Assembly (NCBI GenBank): GCA_028706995.1
Contig: JAQTVR010000098.1
Location: 1 to 5,028 of the forward strand
Direction: 5' to 3'
Length of the DNA stretch: 5,028 nucleotides
DNA from: Dehalococcoidales bacterium
GTDB taxonomy: Bacteria > Chloroflexota > Dehalococcoidia > Dehalococcoidales > UBA5627
The position numbers and the translations under genes are program-made. A model generated the notes under the pieces. The model was not told the origin of the DNA. It ran no database searches and worked only from the letters and a program-made list of their open reading frames with translations. Positions 1 through 4,934 of the stretch are shown here, piece after piece; position 1 is the stretch's first letter; the number at the start of each line of letters is the position of its first letter.

Positions 1-52
1 CTTCCCTTAGTACCGCTATGATCTGTTCTTCGGTGTATTGTCTTGCTTTCAC
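1..52 (-). CDS. IS3-family transposase OrfA, N-terminal fragment cut by window edge
   Basis: The minus strand reads GTG at 52-50, then MKARQYTEEQIIAVLRE before the window ends. The (K/R)-(Y/F)-TEEQII-x-(I/V)-L-(K/R)-E pattern is the typical start of OrfA of IS3-family insertion sequences, the helix-turn-helix protein that binds the element ends and is usually extended by a -1 frameshift into the OrfB DDE integrase. An AGGAGG Shine-Dalgarno at 59-64 lies 6 nt before the GTG, which fixes the start. Only 17 residues are visible, so intactness cannot be judged. The upstream end of this IS should lie between about 65 and 175, which covers the 131-170 repeat. Family assignment is by motif memory and is fairly secure because motif, ribosome binding site and -10 box agree. 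Confidence 0.72.
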   Translation of the reverse strand, partial: MKARQYTEEQIIAVLRE

Positions 53-73
53 TAGAATCCTCCTCGGTTTTTT

Positions 74-79
74 ATTATA
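74..79 (-). promoter_or_regulatory. Candidate -10 box of the IS3 transposase
   Basis: The minus strand carries a perfect TATAAT at 79-74, 21 nt before the GTG start of OrfA and just upstream of its AGGAGG. The only TTGAC-like element nearby (98-93, TTGACT) is just 13 nt away, too close for a normal -35. IS3-family elements often have a weak promoter at this end that becomes strong when the ends join in a circle, but whether that applies here is inference. Confidence 0.4.
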
Positions 80-130
80 CCGCAGAACTCTAAGTCAAGA
101 TGATACTGTTTTTAGGGGAAAGGTCACAAA

Positions 131-170
131 CACTAACCTATGCTACTGTGCTATAAACACTACAATACAA
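131..170. repeat. 40-bp direct repeat, copy 1 (upstream of IS3 orfA)
   Basis: This stretch matches 1144-1184 in the same orientation with three substitutions and one single-base gap, the shared core being ctatgctactgtgcta-like. Similarity weakens to about half on the low-coordinate side (94-130 against 1107-1143, ungapped) and stops on the high-coordinate side. It lies about 80 nt upstream of the transposase start on the minus strand, where an IS3 terminal region is expected. Read on the minus strand, a TG-starting terminus could begin near 169. Whether it is the IS end itself or a host repeat cannot be decided from one complete side. Confidence 0.75.
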
Positions 171-303
171 GATGCATGCAATTAAAGTGTATATTAATAT
201 ATTTGTATGCTTAAAATTGCATTAGCCAAGCTGGAAGTCTAACTTACCGAGTGTTCCGATCTGCTAAGTGTAATCTGTATAATGGCACTAGATATAGTTA
301 ACT

Positions 304-1017
304 TCAACGATTATGGAACCAAATCCATCCTTCTTTTTTTGCCAACTCGATGTTATCCGGTTTCAAGCAATGTCCATCTAAAAAATCCTTGGCTGCAAGT
401 AAGCATATCACTGCATCCAATTTATCGGCACTAGTAATGTCTTCCTTAGGTACTTCGAATGGAAGTCTGTTGGCAATTTTGTGCCATTTTTCTCTTTTTG
501 CCTCTTTTTTATAATCTGCTGTATCAATGCCGTATGACTTTAAGGTTGCTGCTGGATAAACTTCAATAGCACTCGTCTCGTGGATATCGTTGCTCCAAGC
601 TAGGGGAATTGCATGCCCAGTAGTTGATTGAATTTCATGCAAGAGCTTCAGGGCTCGATGTGCTGTTCGTGCTATTTTATCTGCGCCTACTTCCATGGGT
701 TTCTTTCGCAATACCTTTAACACCTTTAAATCCGTTGCTCGGCTAAACATATCATTAGCCTCAATTTTAAATATCATCCCAGCCTTGTGAGCATCAAGTT
801 CTTGACCTAATTGCGAAGGCCAACCAAGAGGAGAGTCCATAGCAATGAGTGCAATATCTGATTTTGACAGCCATTGAGTAATGATACTGAGAGAAGTACT
901 ATTTTTTGACCCGCATGTTACTTCAGATATTACTAGTTTGCCATTTACTAATGAGCCAAGAGCAAGACCTGTCTTATTTTCCTGTGTTGCACAGTCTATT
1001 CCGATTATATTAATCAT
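304..1017 (-). CDS. DUF429 protein, predicted RNase H-fold nuclease
   Basis: This 237-residue protein fits the DUF429 family (predicted nucleases of the RNase H-like fold), whose substrate and physiological role are not established. The visible acidic signature fits the fold: GIDCA with D8 on the first strand, AMDSPLGWP with D61 after the second hydrophobic stretch, R93-x-T95-D96, an E152-x-YPAATLK segment and a C-terminal ADKLDAV with D198 and D201. The ATG at 1017 is preceded by AGGAGA about 7 nt upstream, and a TTGACA promoter lies beyond it, so the start is good. The gene is more AT-rich by eye than the fumarase or Nudix genes. It lies on the same strand as the IS3 transposase, bracketed by two copies of a 40-bp repeat, which suggests acquired DNA or passenger status. 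There is no signal peptide or membrane segment, so it should be cytoplasmic. The family call is solid; the nuclease activity is a fold-based prediction. Confidence 0.82.
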   Translation of the reverse strand: MINIIGIDCATQENKTGLALGSLVNGKLVISEVTCGSKNSTSLSIITQWLSKSDIALIAMDSPLGWPSQLGQELDAHKAGMIFKIEANDMFSRATDLKVLKVLRKKPMEVGADKIARTAHRALKLLHEIQSTTGHAIPLAWSNDIHETSAIEVYPAATLKSYGIDTADYKKEAKREKWHKIANRLPFEVPKEDITSADKLDAVICLLAAKDFLDGHCLKPDNIELAKKEGWIWFHNR

Positions 1018-1082
1018 CAGCCAATCTCCTACACTTGTAATAAATACGTATTACGGTGAAACTAATTTAATCTATATGCAAA

Positions 1083-1111
1083 AATGTAATCCTACTAAAG
1101 GCAATTGTCAA
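1083..1111 (-). promoter_or_regulatory. Promoter of the DUF429 gene
   Basis: On the minus strand a perfect TTGACA at 1111-1106 is followed after 17 nt by TACATT at 1088-1083, which matches four of six -10 positions. Transcription would start near 1076, giving a leader of about 60 nt before the ATG at 1017. The -35 lies just beside the repeat copy at 1144-1184, and the same GTCAA bases occur at the matching distance (94-98) beside the other copy. Confidence 0.5.
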
Positions 1112-1143
1112 TAAGAAATACTCTATATAGAGGAGCCAACAGA

Positions 1144-1184
1144 CATTAACCTATGCTACTGTGCTACAAAACACTACAATGCAA
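1144..1184. repeat. 40-bp direct repeat, copy 2 (upstream of DUF429)
   Basis: This is the same sequence as 131-170 in the same orientation, with three substitutions and one extra A in the short A run. It lies upstream of the DUF429 promoter on the minus strand, just as copy 1 lies upstream of the transposase gene. No transposase fragment is recognisable beside this copy, so it is either a solo insertion-sequence end or a dispersed repeat. Nothing on the antitoxin side of it (1185-1236) is shared with copy 1. Confidence 0.75.
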
Positions 1185-1214
1185 TAGTTGTCGAAGTAAA
1201 TGGGATAAACCCAC

Positions 1215-1242
1215 TTGTAAATTAACCCCGTCATGATATGAT
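1215..1242 (+). promoter_or_regulatory. Promoter of the antitoxin-like gene
   Basis: TTGTAA at 1215-1220 and TATGAT at 1237-1242 are separated by 16 nt and match four and five of the six consensus positions. The predicted start near 1249 lies about 28 nt before the ATG at 1277, with a GAGGTG ribosome binding site between. Confidence 0.42.
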
Positions 1243-1276
1243 GTTCAGAGATACAAATTATCAGTGAGGTGCATAT

Positions 1277-1480
1277 ATGTCTGCTATAAAAAGAAATGAA
1301 AAATTAACCCGAATATCCGACTGTATTAAACCGCAGGTCATCATACCTGCATCTGAGGCATGGTTATTTGAAGACAAGGCTGCTTTAGATTCAGTCGATA
1401 AGGGTATGGCTGAGTCAAATAACGGACAGGTAATAGATAGAGGTTCGTTCGCAAAATATGCCAGCGAGCGGCTCTGCTAA
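1277..1480 (+). CDS. Orphan antitoxin-like protein (Phd/RelB type C-terminus)
   Basis: This 67-residue protein starts at ATG 1277 with GAGGTG at 1266-1271, 5 nt upstream, and has its own promoter. The central and C-terminal part, SEAWLFEDKAAL (27-38) followed by a V-x-x-G-M-A-E segment, G-Q-V (50-52) and RGSFAKYA (55-62), resembles the tail of small type II antitoxins, where an A-L-x-x-V-x-x-G-(L/M) helix precedes G-(K/Q/E)-V and a GSF-x-x-YA motif. In those proteins the C-terminal part wraps the RelE/ParE-type or PIN toxin and the N-terminal part dimerises or binds DNA. No toxin gene follows: an 87-bp inverted repeat starts 7 nt after the stop. The gene may be a remnant of a pair whose toxin was lost, or a solitary regulator. 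The ending after KYA (SERLC) could be altered by the repeat. Coding status is likely; subfamily is uncertain. Confidence 0.6.
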   Translation: MSAIKRNEKLTRISDCIKPQVIIPASEAWLFEDKAALDSVDKGMAESNNGQVIDRGSFAKYASERLC

Positions 1481-1487
1481 TCCCCAA

Positions 1488-1574
1488 TGTCATTCTGAGG
1501 GAGAGTATCTACCGAAGAATCTATCGGGTCATCGGATAGTGTATAGAAGACTCTTCGCTTCGCTCAGAGTGACA
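1488..1574. repeat. 87-bp inverted repeat, MITE-like
   Basis: The outer ends are tgtcattctgag (1488-1499) and ctcagagtgaca (1563-1574), which pair at 11 of 12 positions. Inside are related gaagaatct and agactcttcgcttcg stretches (about 1513-1522 and 1548-1562) and a small inner stem, ctatc (1521-1525) with gatag (1535-1539). The motif type, TGTCATTCTGAG followed by CGAAG-rich arms, is one I remember as a common dispersed palindrome in many bacterial genomes. It encodes no protein. It fills almost the entire gap between the antitoxin-like gene and the fumarase promoter. As RNA it would fold into a long hairpin but lacks a following U run, so I do not call it a terminator. Confidence 0.8.
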
Positions 1575-1588
1575 GCCCTATTTATCAT

Positions 1589-1617
1589 TTGAATATTTGC
1601 GTGGCATATCCTACAAT
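1589..1617 (+). promoter_or_regulatory. Promoter of fumarase beta-HIT unit
   Basis: TTGAAT at 1589-1594 and TACAAT at 1612-1617 are spaced by exactly 17 nt and match four and five of the six consensus positions. Transcription would start near 1624, 37 nt before the ATG at 1661. The promoter lies 14 nt after the inverted repeat. The in-frame TTG that could serve as an upstream start codon at 1589 is the first triplet of this -35 box, which argues for the 1661 start. Confidence 0.5.
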
Positions 1618-1660
1618 AAAAACCGTTGAAGATAGGAAGTCTCAATACCGATATAAAAAT

Positions 1661-2221
1661 ATGGATACTGTAAAAATTACTTCGCCAATAGACGAAAAAC
1701 TTATAAAAGGCCTGAAAACGGGTACTAAGGTTCTTATTTCAGGTGTAATATACACTGCCCGCGATGCCGCACACATGAGGATGGTTCAGGCACTGGAGAA
1801 AGGTGAGGAACTGCCATTCGATATTTACGGGCAGACCATTTATTACATGGGTCCTTCCCCTGCCCGTCCGGGGCAGGTAATCGGTTCCGCCGGACCCACA
1901 ACAAGCAGCCGCATGGATAGCTTTACACCACAATTGCTTTCTAAAGGGCTCAGGGCAATAATCGGTAAGGGAAACCGTTCCACTGAAGTAATAGAGGCTT
2001 TGAAAAAATACAATGCCGTATATTTCGTTACCTTCGGCGGCGCAGGCGCTTTAATATCTAAATGCATAAAAAAGGCAGAGGTCATCGCCTACCCCGATCT
2101 AGCCGCAGAGGCTATTATGAAACTGGAGATAGAGTATTTGCCTGCCATCGTCGCCAATGACATCTATGGAAATGATTTATATGTAACAGGCAGGGCTGTA
2201 TACCGCAAAGAGGAGGTTTAA
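1661..2221 (+). CDS. fumB: Class I fumarate hydratase, beta (C-terminal) subunit
   Basis: This is the C-terminal-type chain of the oxygen-sensitive Fe-S fumarase / L-tartrate dehydratase family, which converts fumarate and L-malate in the cytoplasm. It works with a separate alpha chain that carries the [4Fe-4S] cysteines. With the ATG at 1661 it has 186 residues, normal for split beta subunits, and the family's N-terminal pattern (ITSP, then SGVIYTARDAAH ending at 38) starts at once. GPTTSSRMD (78-86), GKGNRS (102-107) and FGGAGA (125-130) are the conserved substrate-site blocks. An in-frame TTG at 1589 would add 24 residues unlike the family and sits in the promoter, so I reject it. The ribosome binding site is poor: AGGAAG at 1634-1639 is about 21 nt from the ATG. 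The gene is probably co-transcribed with the HIT gene. No alpha-subunit gene is in the window, although it normally lies directly upstream. The symbol is for the beta-subunit role; tartrate dehydratase (ttdB) is the alternative. Confidence 0.9.
   Translation: MDTVKITSPIDEKLIKGLKTGTKVLISGVIYTARDAAHMRMVQALEKGEELPFDIYGQTIYYMGPSPARPGQVIGSAGPTTSSRMDSFTPQLLSKGLRAIIGKGNRSTEVIEALKKYNAVYFVTFGGAGALISKCIKKAEVIAYPDLAAEAIMKLEIEYLPAIVANDIYGNDLYVTGRAVYRKEEV
2211..2216 (+). promoter_or_regulatory. Ribosome binding site of the HIT gene, long spacing
   Basis: A strong AGGAGG lies within the last codons of fumarase beta, 14 nt before the ATG at 2231, longer than the usual 5-10 nt. No other in-frame start exists between the TAA at 2219-2221 and that ATG, so the start is not in doubt. 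Translation probably couples to termination of the upstream gene. Confidence 0.55.
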
Positions 2222-2230
2222 ATACAACTT

Positions 2231-2575
2231 ATGGATGATTGTATTTTTTGTAAGATAATACAGGGTAAGATTCCAAGTAATATAGTCTATCGCGATGATG
2301 AAATTGTCGCTTTTCGAGATATCAATCCGCAAACCCCGACCCATCTGCTAATCGTTCCCGTAAAACACATCACTTCGCTGGTTGACCTGACCTTCAAAGA
2401 CGCGGCTTTGATGGGGAACATGATTACGGTCGCCAATAAACTGGCAAAAGACGAAGGTATTGCCGAAAGCGGATACAGACTTGTTATCAATTGTGGAAAG
2501 CAGGGCGGACAACTGGTAGCGCACCTTCATATGCACGTTATGGGAGGAAGGCAGCTATCAGGGCAACTCGGTTAA
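2231..2575 (+). CDS. HIT-family (HinT-like) nucleotide phosphoramidase
   Basis: This 114-residue protein is the size of bacterial HinT, a cytoplasmic dimer that hydrolyses adenosine 5'-phosphoramidates and aminoacyl-adenylates. The HIT motif is complete at H98-L-H100-M-H102-V, with H100 the expected nucleophile. It is preceded by the conserved N87-x3-GGQ loop and followed by GGR (105-107). The N-terminal CIFCKII (C4, C7) is the CxxC seen in zinc-binding members, and the IPSNIVYRDDEIVAFRDINPQ region matches the family N-terminus. It starts 9 nt after the fumarase beta stop and probably shares its transcript. Its stop is only 3 nt from the stop of the convergent Nudix gene, leaving no room for a dedicated terminator. 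Family is certain; the natural substrate is unknown. Confidence 0.93.
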   Translation: MDDCIFCKIIQGKIPSNIVYRDDEIVAFRDINPQTPTHLLIVPVKHITSLVDLTFKDAALMGNMITVANKLAKDEGIAESGYRLVINCGKQGGQLVAHLHMHVMGGRQLSGQLG

Positions 2576-2578
2576 AAA

Positions 2579-3103
2579 CTACTTAATGTACAGATAGTAA
2601 AGGATTCCGGCGACGCTCTTGGCATCGATTATTTCACCGGACTTAATCAATCCCTCGATCTTACTGAGCGGAACCGGCACCAATTCTATACTGTCCGTAT
2701 CCTCGGCGTGTAGTTTGGTGGGAAGCAGGTCTGTCGCTGTATATAAGTGGAGATATTCCTGGCAATAGCCGGGTGAGGCATAAAAACCTCCCATCCTCTT
2801 CACTTTCCCGGGAAGAAACCCTGTCTCCTCCTGCATCTCGCGCCGGACGGCTTTATCCGGATTTTCCCCCGGCTCGATCCCTCCTGCCGGTATCTCCAAA
2901 AGCATTTTTTCCAGAGGCTTGCGGTATTGCCTGACAAGAAGGATGTTGCCGTTATTATCGACCGGCACTACAGCTATACAATCGCTATGTTCGATGATCT
3001 CCCTGGTGCCCTTCGTGCCATCGGGAAGTCTGACCTCATCAATCCTCAGGTTTAAGATCTGCCCCTTATAAATAGTCTTGCTGGATATGGTTTCTTCGGG
3101 CAT
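2579..3103 (-). CDS. Nudix hydrolase, ADP-ribose pyrophosphatase type
   Basis: The protein probably hydrolyses ADP-ribose to AMP and ribose 5-phosphate in the cytoplasm. From the ATG at 3103 it has 174 residues. The Nudix box G-x5-E-x7-RE-x2-EE-x-G runs from 74 to 96, just after the IPAGG that typifies ADP-ribose pyrophosphatases, and the catalytic REMQEE residues are intact. The downstream YASPGYCQEYLHLY segment (108-121) also matches this subgroup, where it shapes the substrate pocket. A TTG at 3121 would add six residues (MKGRSN) and overlap the acetyltransferase gene. I prefer the ATG because it follows that gene's TAA by 1 nt and has GGGAAG about 10 nt upstream. It is the last gene of the NAD kinase operon and ends 3 nt from the convergent HIT stop, with no visible terminator. 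The subfamily call is good; substrate specificity is inferred. Confidence 0.9.
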   Translation of the reverse strand: MPEETISSKTIYKGQILNLRIDEVRLPDGTKGTREIIEHSDCIAVVPVDNNGNILLVRQYRKPLEKMLLEIPAGGIEPGENPDKAVRREMQEETGFLPGKVKRMGGFYASPGYCQEYLHLYTATDLLPTKLHAEDTDSIELVPVPLSKIEGLIKSGEIIDAKSVAGILYYLYIK

Positions 3104-3104
3104 A

Positions 3105-3575
3105 TTACTTCTTCCCTTCAATATGATAAATCAAAGCCGATTCATCGCAATCGGGGAATTTGGGGCAGCGATAGCACTCCCCCCAAACCTTGTGAGGCAA
3201 CTCTTTTTTATCCACCATATTGAAATGGCACTTGGCAAAGAAATCAGGGGCATACGTCAGGCAGAAAACAGTGGATATCCCAAGTTCTTTAGCTTCTTCC
3301 AGACAGGCATTTACCAGCTTTTCGCCAACTCCGTGTTTCTGGTATTCCTCGGTAACAGCTATGGATTTTACTTCGGCCAGGTCTTCCCAGTTTATATGCA
3401 GGGCAACACAGGCAACTACCTCTTCATTCTCCCGAACGACAAAATAATCCCTGATATTTTCATATATCTCACTGAGAGAGCGAGGCAACATCTGTCCGTT
3501 GGCAGCAAAGTGATTTACCATTTTATGTATCTTGCTGGCATCGCTTATTCTTGCCTTTTCTATCTTGTATTCCAT
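3105..3575 (-). CDS. GNAT N-acetyltransferase, ArgA-like (candidate N-acetylglutamate synthase)
   Basis: This 156-residue single-domain GNAT fits the short ArgA-type acetyltransferases (COG1246), some of which make N-acetylglutamate for arginine synthesis. After an N-terminal LPRSLSEIYENI stretch (30-41) come the core strands CVALHINWEDLAEVKSIAV (56-74), the acetyl-CoA pyrophosphate loop QKHGVG (79-84), LTYAPDFF (106-113) and LPHKVW (126-131) leading to a C134-x2-C137PKFPxC143 cluster. This C-terminal block is characteristic of the subgroup. A usual G before the F of the GF motif is replaced by H in KCHF (115-118). An AGAGG at 3583-3587, inside the NAD kinase tail, is 7 nt from the ATG. It lies 4 nt after NAD kinase and 1 nt before the Nudix start, so it belongs to one operon. 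No arginine genes are in view, so the glutamate substrate is unproven. Confidence 0.85.
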   Translation of the reverse strand: MEYKIEKARISDASKIHKMVNHFAANGQMLPRSLSEIYENIRDYFVVRENEEVVACVALHINWEDLAEVKSIAVTEEYQKHGVGEKLVNACLEEAKELGISTVFCLTYAPDFFAKCHFNMVDKKELPHKVWGECYRCPKFPDCDESALIYHIEGKK

Positions 3576-3579
3576 ATCT

Positions 3580-4407
3580 CTACCTCTTTAACTTCTGCTC
3601 CAGCGTACTGTAAAAAGAAGCCCCCGGTTTAATTCTTAAGAACTTTGTTTTTACGGCGCTATGCTTTATTTCGACGGTATCCCCTTCCCCCATAGGCAGA
3701 CTTATATGCCCGTCGATACTCAACACCGCTTTATGAATAGGGGCAATTTTTAATTCGACAACAGATTCAGAAGGAATAATCAGTATTTTAGAGAAACTGA
3801 AATGTGCCATTATCGGCACCAGTAAATAATGGCTGTCCTTTGGATGCAAGATCGGGCCTCCGGCAGCTATAGAATACCCTGTACTGCCGGTTGCCGTAGC
3901 GACAATAACACCATCAGCCTTGTACATAGTTAAAGGCGTGCCATCGATAGAAGCCTCGATATTTATTATCCTGGCTATTTCGCCACGGGCAATTACGATA
4001 TCGTTAAGGATATAGAAATCCAGGCTTGCTTCTTCCCTATTATAGATTAACCTGGCTTCAAGCATAGCCCGTTCATCAATCCACCCACCACCATCCAGTA
4101 TTATGGATAACTTTTCAATGATTTCATTGGGGGCAATTTCCGTTAAGAAGCCAATTTCCCCGAGGTTAACCCCAATTATTGGAATCGAATGAGGTGTTAT
4201 AGCCTGTGCAGTCCTTAAAATAGTGCCATCGCCACCGATAGTTATAGCACAATCCATACGGAGCAGGTTTACCCTCAATGCTTCTCCATCCCATGCCGAA
4301 CAAAGCCAAGGGGATAGACCCCGTGAGTTCAAAAATGCTTCGATCTTGTGAGCGATGGATAATGCTCCATCTTTCAACGGATGATATACAACACCAAATT
4401 TTTCCAT
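3580..4407 (-). CDS. nadK: NAD kinase
   Basis: This 275-residue enzyme phosphorylates NAD to NADP with ATP or polyphosphate in the cytoplasm; the length is normal for bacterial NAD kinases. The GGDGT motif is at 58-62 (catalytic D60), GVNLGEIGFLTE follows at 79-90, N135-D136 is the nicotinamide-ribose binding pair, and ATATGSTGYS at 170-179 with AAGGP is the glycine-rich NAD site. The segment usually read as CPHSLSFRP is diverged here: P-I-M-A-H-F-S-F-S-K (198-207), keeping the His but losing the preceding Pro and the Arg. The ATG at 4407 has only a weak GCAGG about 10 nt upstream. It heads the operon with the ArgA-like and Nudix genes and has its own promoter at 4460-4488. NADP supply next to an ADP-ribose hydrolase makes a sensible NAD-turnover grouping. 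Confidence 0.95.
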   Translation of the reverse strand: MEKFGVVYHPLKDGALSIAHKIEAFLNSRGLSPWLCSAWDGEALRVNLLRMDCAITIGGDGTILRTAQAITPHSIPIIGVNLGEIGFLTEIAPNEIIEKLSIILDGGGWIDERAMLEARLIYNREEASLDFYILNDIVIARGEIARIINIEASIDGTPLTMYKADGVIVATATGSTGYSIAAGGPILHPKDSHYLLVPIMAHFSFSKILIIPSESVVELKIAPIHKAVLSIDGHISLPMGEGDTVEIKHSAVKTKFLRIKPGASFYSTLEQKLKR

Positions 4408-4459
4408 CTATATAGCCTGCTTATTAAATAAAATCAGTTTATTCTAAGAGTAAAAAAGA

Positions 4460-4488
4460 AGTGTAACATCGACACGTTTTTGTGTCAA
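4460..4488 (-). promoter_or_regulatory. Promoter of the nadK operon
   Basis: The minus strand has a perfect TTGACA at 4488-4483, a 17-nt spacer and TACACT at 4465-4460, matching four of six -10 positions. Transcription would begin near 4453, giving a leader of about 46 nt before nadK. It lies in the 95-nt gap between the TatA-like membrane gene and nadK and separates their transcription. Confidence 0.55.
4471..4486. repeat. Hairpin overlapping the nadK -35 box
   Basis: GACAC (4471-4475) and GTGTC (4482-4486) form a 5-bp inverted repeat around a 6-nt GTTTTT loop. It can be extended by ATC/GAT pairs outside with a bulge. It overlaps the -35 and most of the spacer of the nadK promoter and begins 16 nt after the stop of the membrane protein gene. 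It could be an operator, or a weak terminator for that gene, although the T run (TTCTTTTTT) comes about 12 nt later than expected. Confidence 0.35.
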
Positions 4489-4502
4489 TATCGATACTCG
4501 GA

Positions 4503-4874
4503 CTAACTGCGCCTGGATAAATACAGCGTCACTAGACCTATAGCGACAATTACGATACCCCATAGCCATATCGAGCTTGTAAATACCCAATGCACTATAA
4601 AAAGCATATAAAATATTGCAAGAATACCCACTCCGACTAATATATATCCCAGCATCCTGCCCCTGGCGCTGCGTAATTGCTTTATTCTCTCATCCTCTTC
4701 TTCCCGGGTTGCTCGCAGGGCAATCCTTCTATCCCTTATAGCCGACTCTTCTTCAGGATCATATCTTCTCTGTTGAGTATTAGCATTCTGCCCCATTTTT
4801 GAAAAACGGGATACTCCGAACAGTATAAGTAAAATTGCAAAGACTATACCGAGCTCTAAAAGCCCAAGTTTCAT
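4503..4874 (-). CDS. Three-helix membrane protein with TatA-like N-terminus, function unknown
   Basis: I do not recognise this 123-residue protein as a named family. Residues 5-20 form a hydrophobic helix, LLELGIVFAILLILFG, that recalls TatA/TatE: an early Glu (E7), a short helix and an FG hinge (19-20) followed by a polar stretch (VSRFSKMGQN). TatA, however, has a single helix and an amphipathic segment. Here a highly charged region (36-73, rich in E, R and D, probably helical or coiled coil) leads into two further hydrophobic helices (about 75-95 and 101-118), and the protein ends in RRS. The ATG at 4874 has a GGAG (4881-4884) 6 nt upstream. It ends 95 nt before nadK and probably has its own transcript. 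Candidate roles are a membrane anchor or scaffold; the Tat link is a resemblance only. Confidence 0.75.
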   Translation of the reverse strand: MKLGLLELGIVFAILLILFGVSRFSKMGQNANTQQRRYDPEEESAIRDRRIALRATREEEDERIKQLRSARGRMLGYILVGVGILAIFYMLFIVHWVFTSSIWLWGIVIVAIGLVTLYLSRRS

Positions 4875-4906
4875 GTGTAACTCCGTAATTATCTAGCTAT
4901 CGTGAA

Positions 4907-4934
4907 TTTATATAGCATAGCATATTACATTCAA
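4907..4934 (-). promoter_or_regulatory. Promoter of the TatA-like membrane protein gene
   Basis: On the minus strand TTGAAT at 4934-4929 is followed after 16 nt by TATAAA at 4912-4907, matching four and five of six positions. Transcription would begin near 4900, about 26 nt before the ATG at 4874 and its GGAG site. Confidence 0.45.

Noticed and set aside
176..222. 8-bp inverted repeat atgcaatt / aattgcat (176-183 and 215-222)
   Set aside because: The arms are short, AT-rich and 31 nt apart, with no gene end or promoter to give them meaning.
221..275. tRNA-like pieces (tagccaagctgg and gttccgatc)
   Set aside because: They recall D- and T-arms but the T-arm has an extra base and I could not pair acceptor or anticodon stems.
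278..283. Perfect plus-strand TATAAT downstream of the DUF429 gene
   Set aside because: No acceptable -35 lies 16-18 nt upstream and it would only drive antisense transcription into DUF429; AT-rich DNA gives such boxes by chance.
881..1114. Plus-strand open frame of 77 codons across the DUF429 start
   Set aside because: It is antisense to a well-supported gene and its promoter and resembles no known protein.
1589..1660. Extended fumarase beta start at TTG 1589
   Set aside because: The extra 24 residues do not resemble the family, the TTG is inside the predicted -35 box, and the usual N-terminus begins at the ATG at 1661.
3104..3121. Nudix start at TTG 3121
   Set aside because: It overlaps the acetyltransferase gene and has no better ribosome binding site than the ATG at 3103.
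3078..3632. Plus-strand open frame of 184 codons
   Set aside because: It lies antisense to the acetyltransferase and Nudix genes, which have complete motifs; the translation has no recognisable domain.
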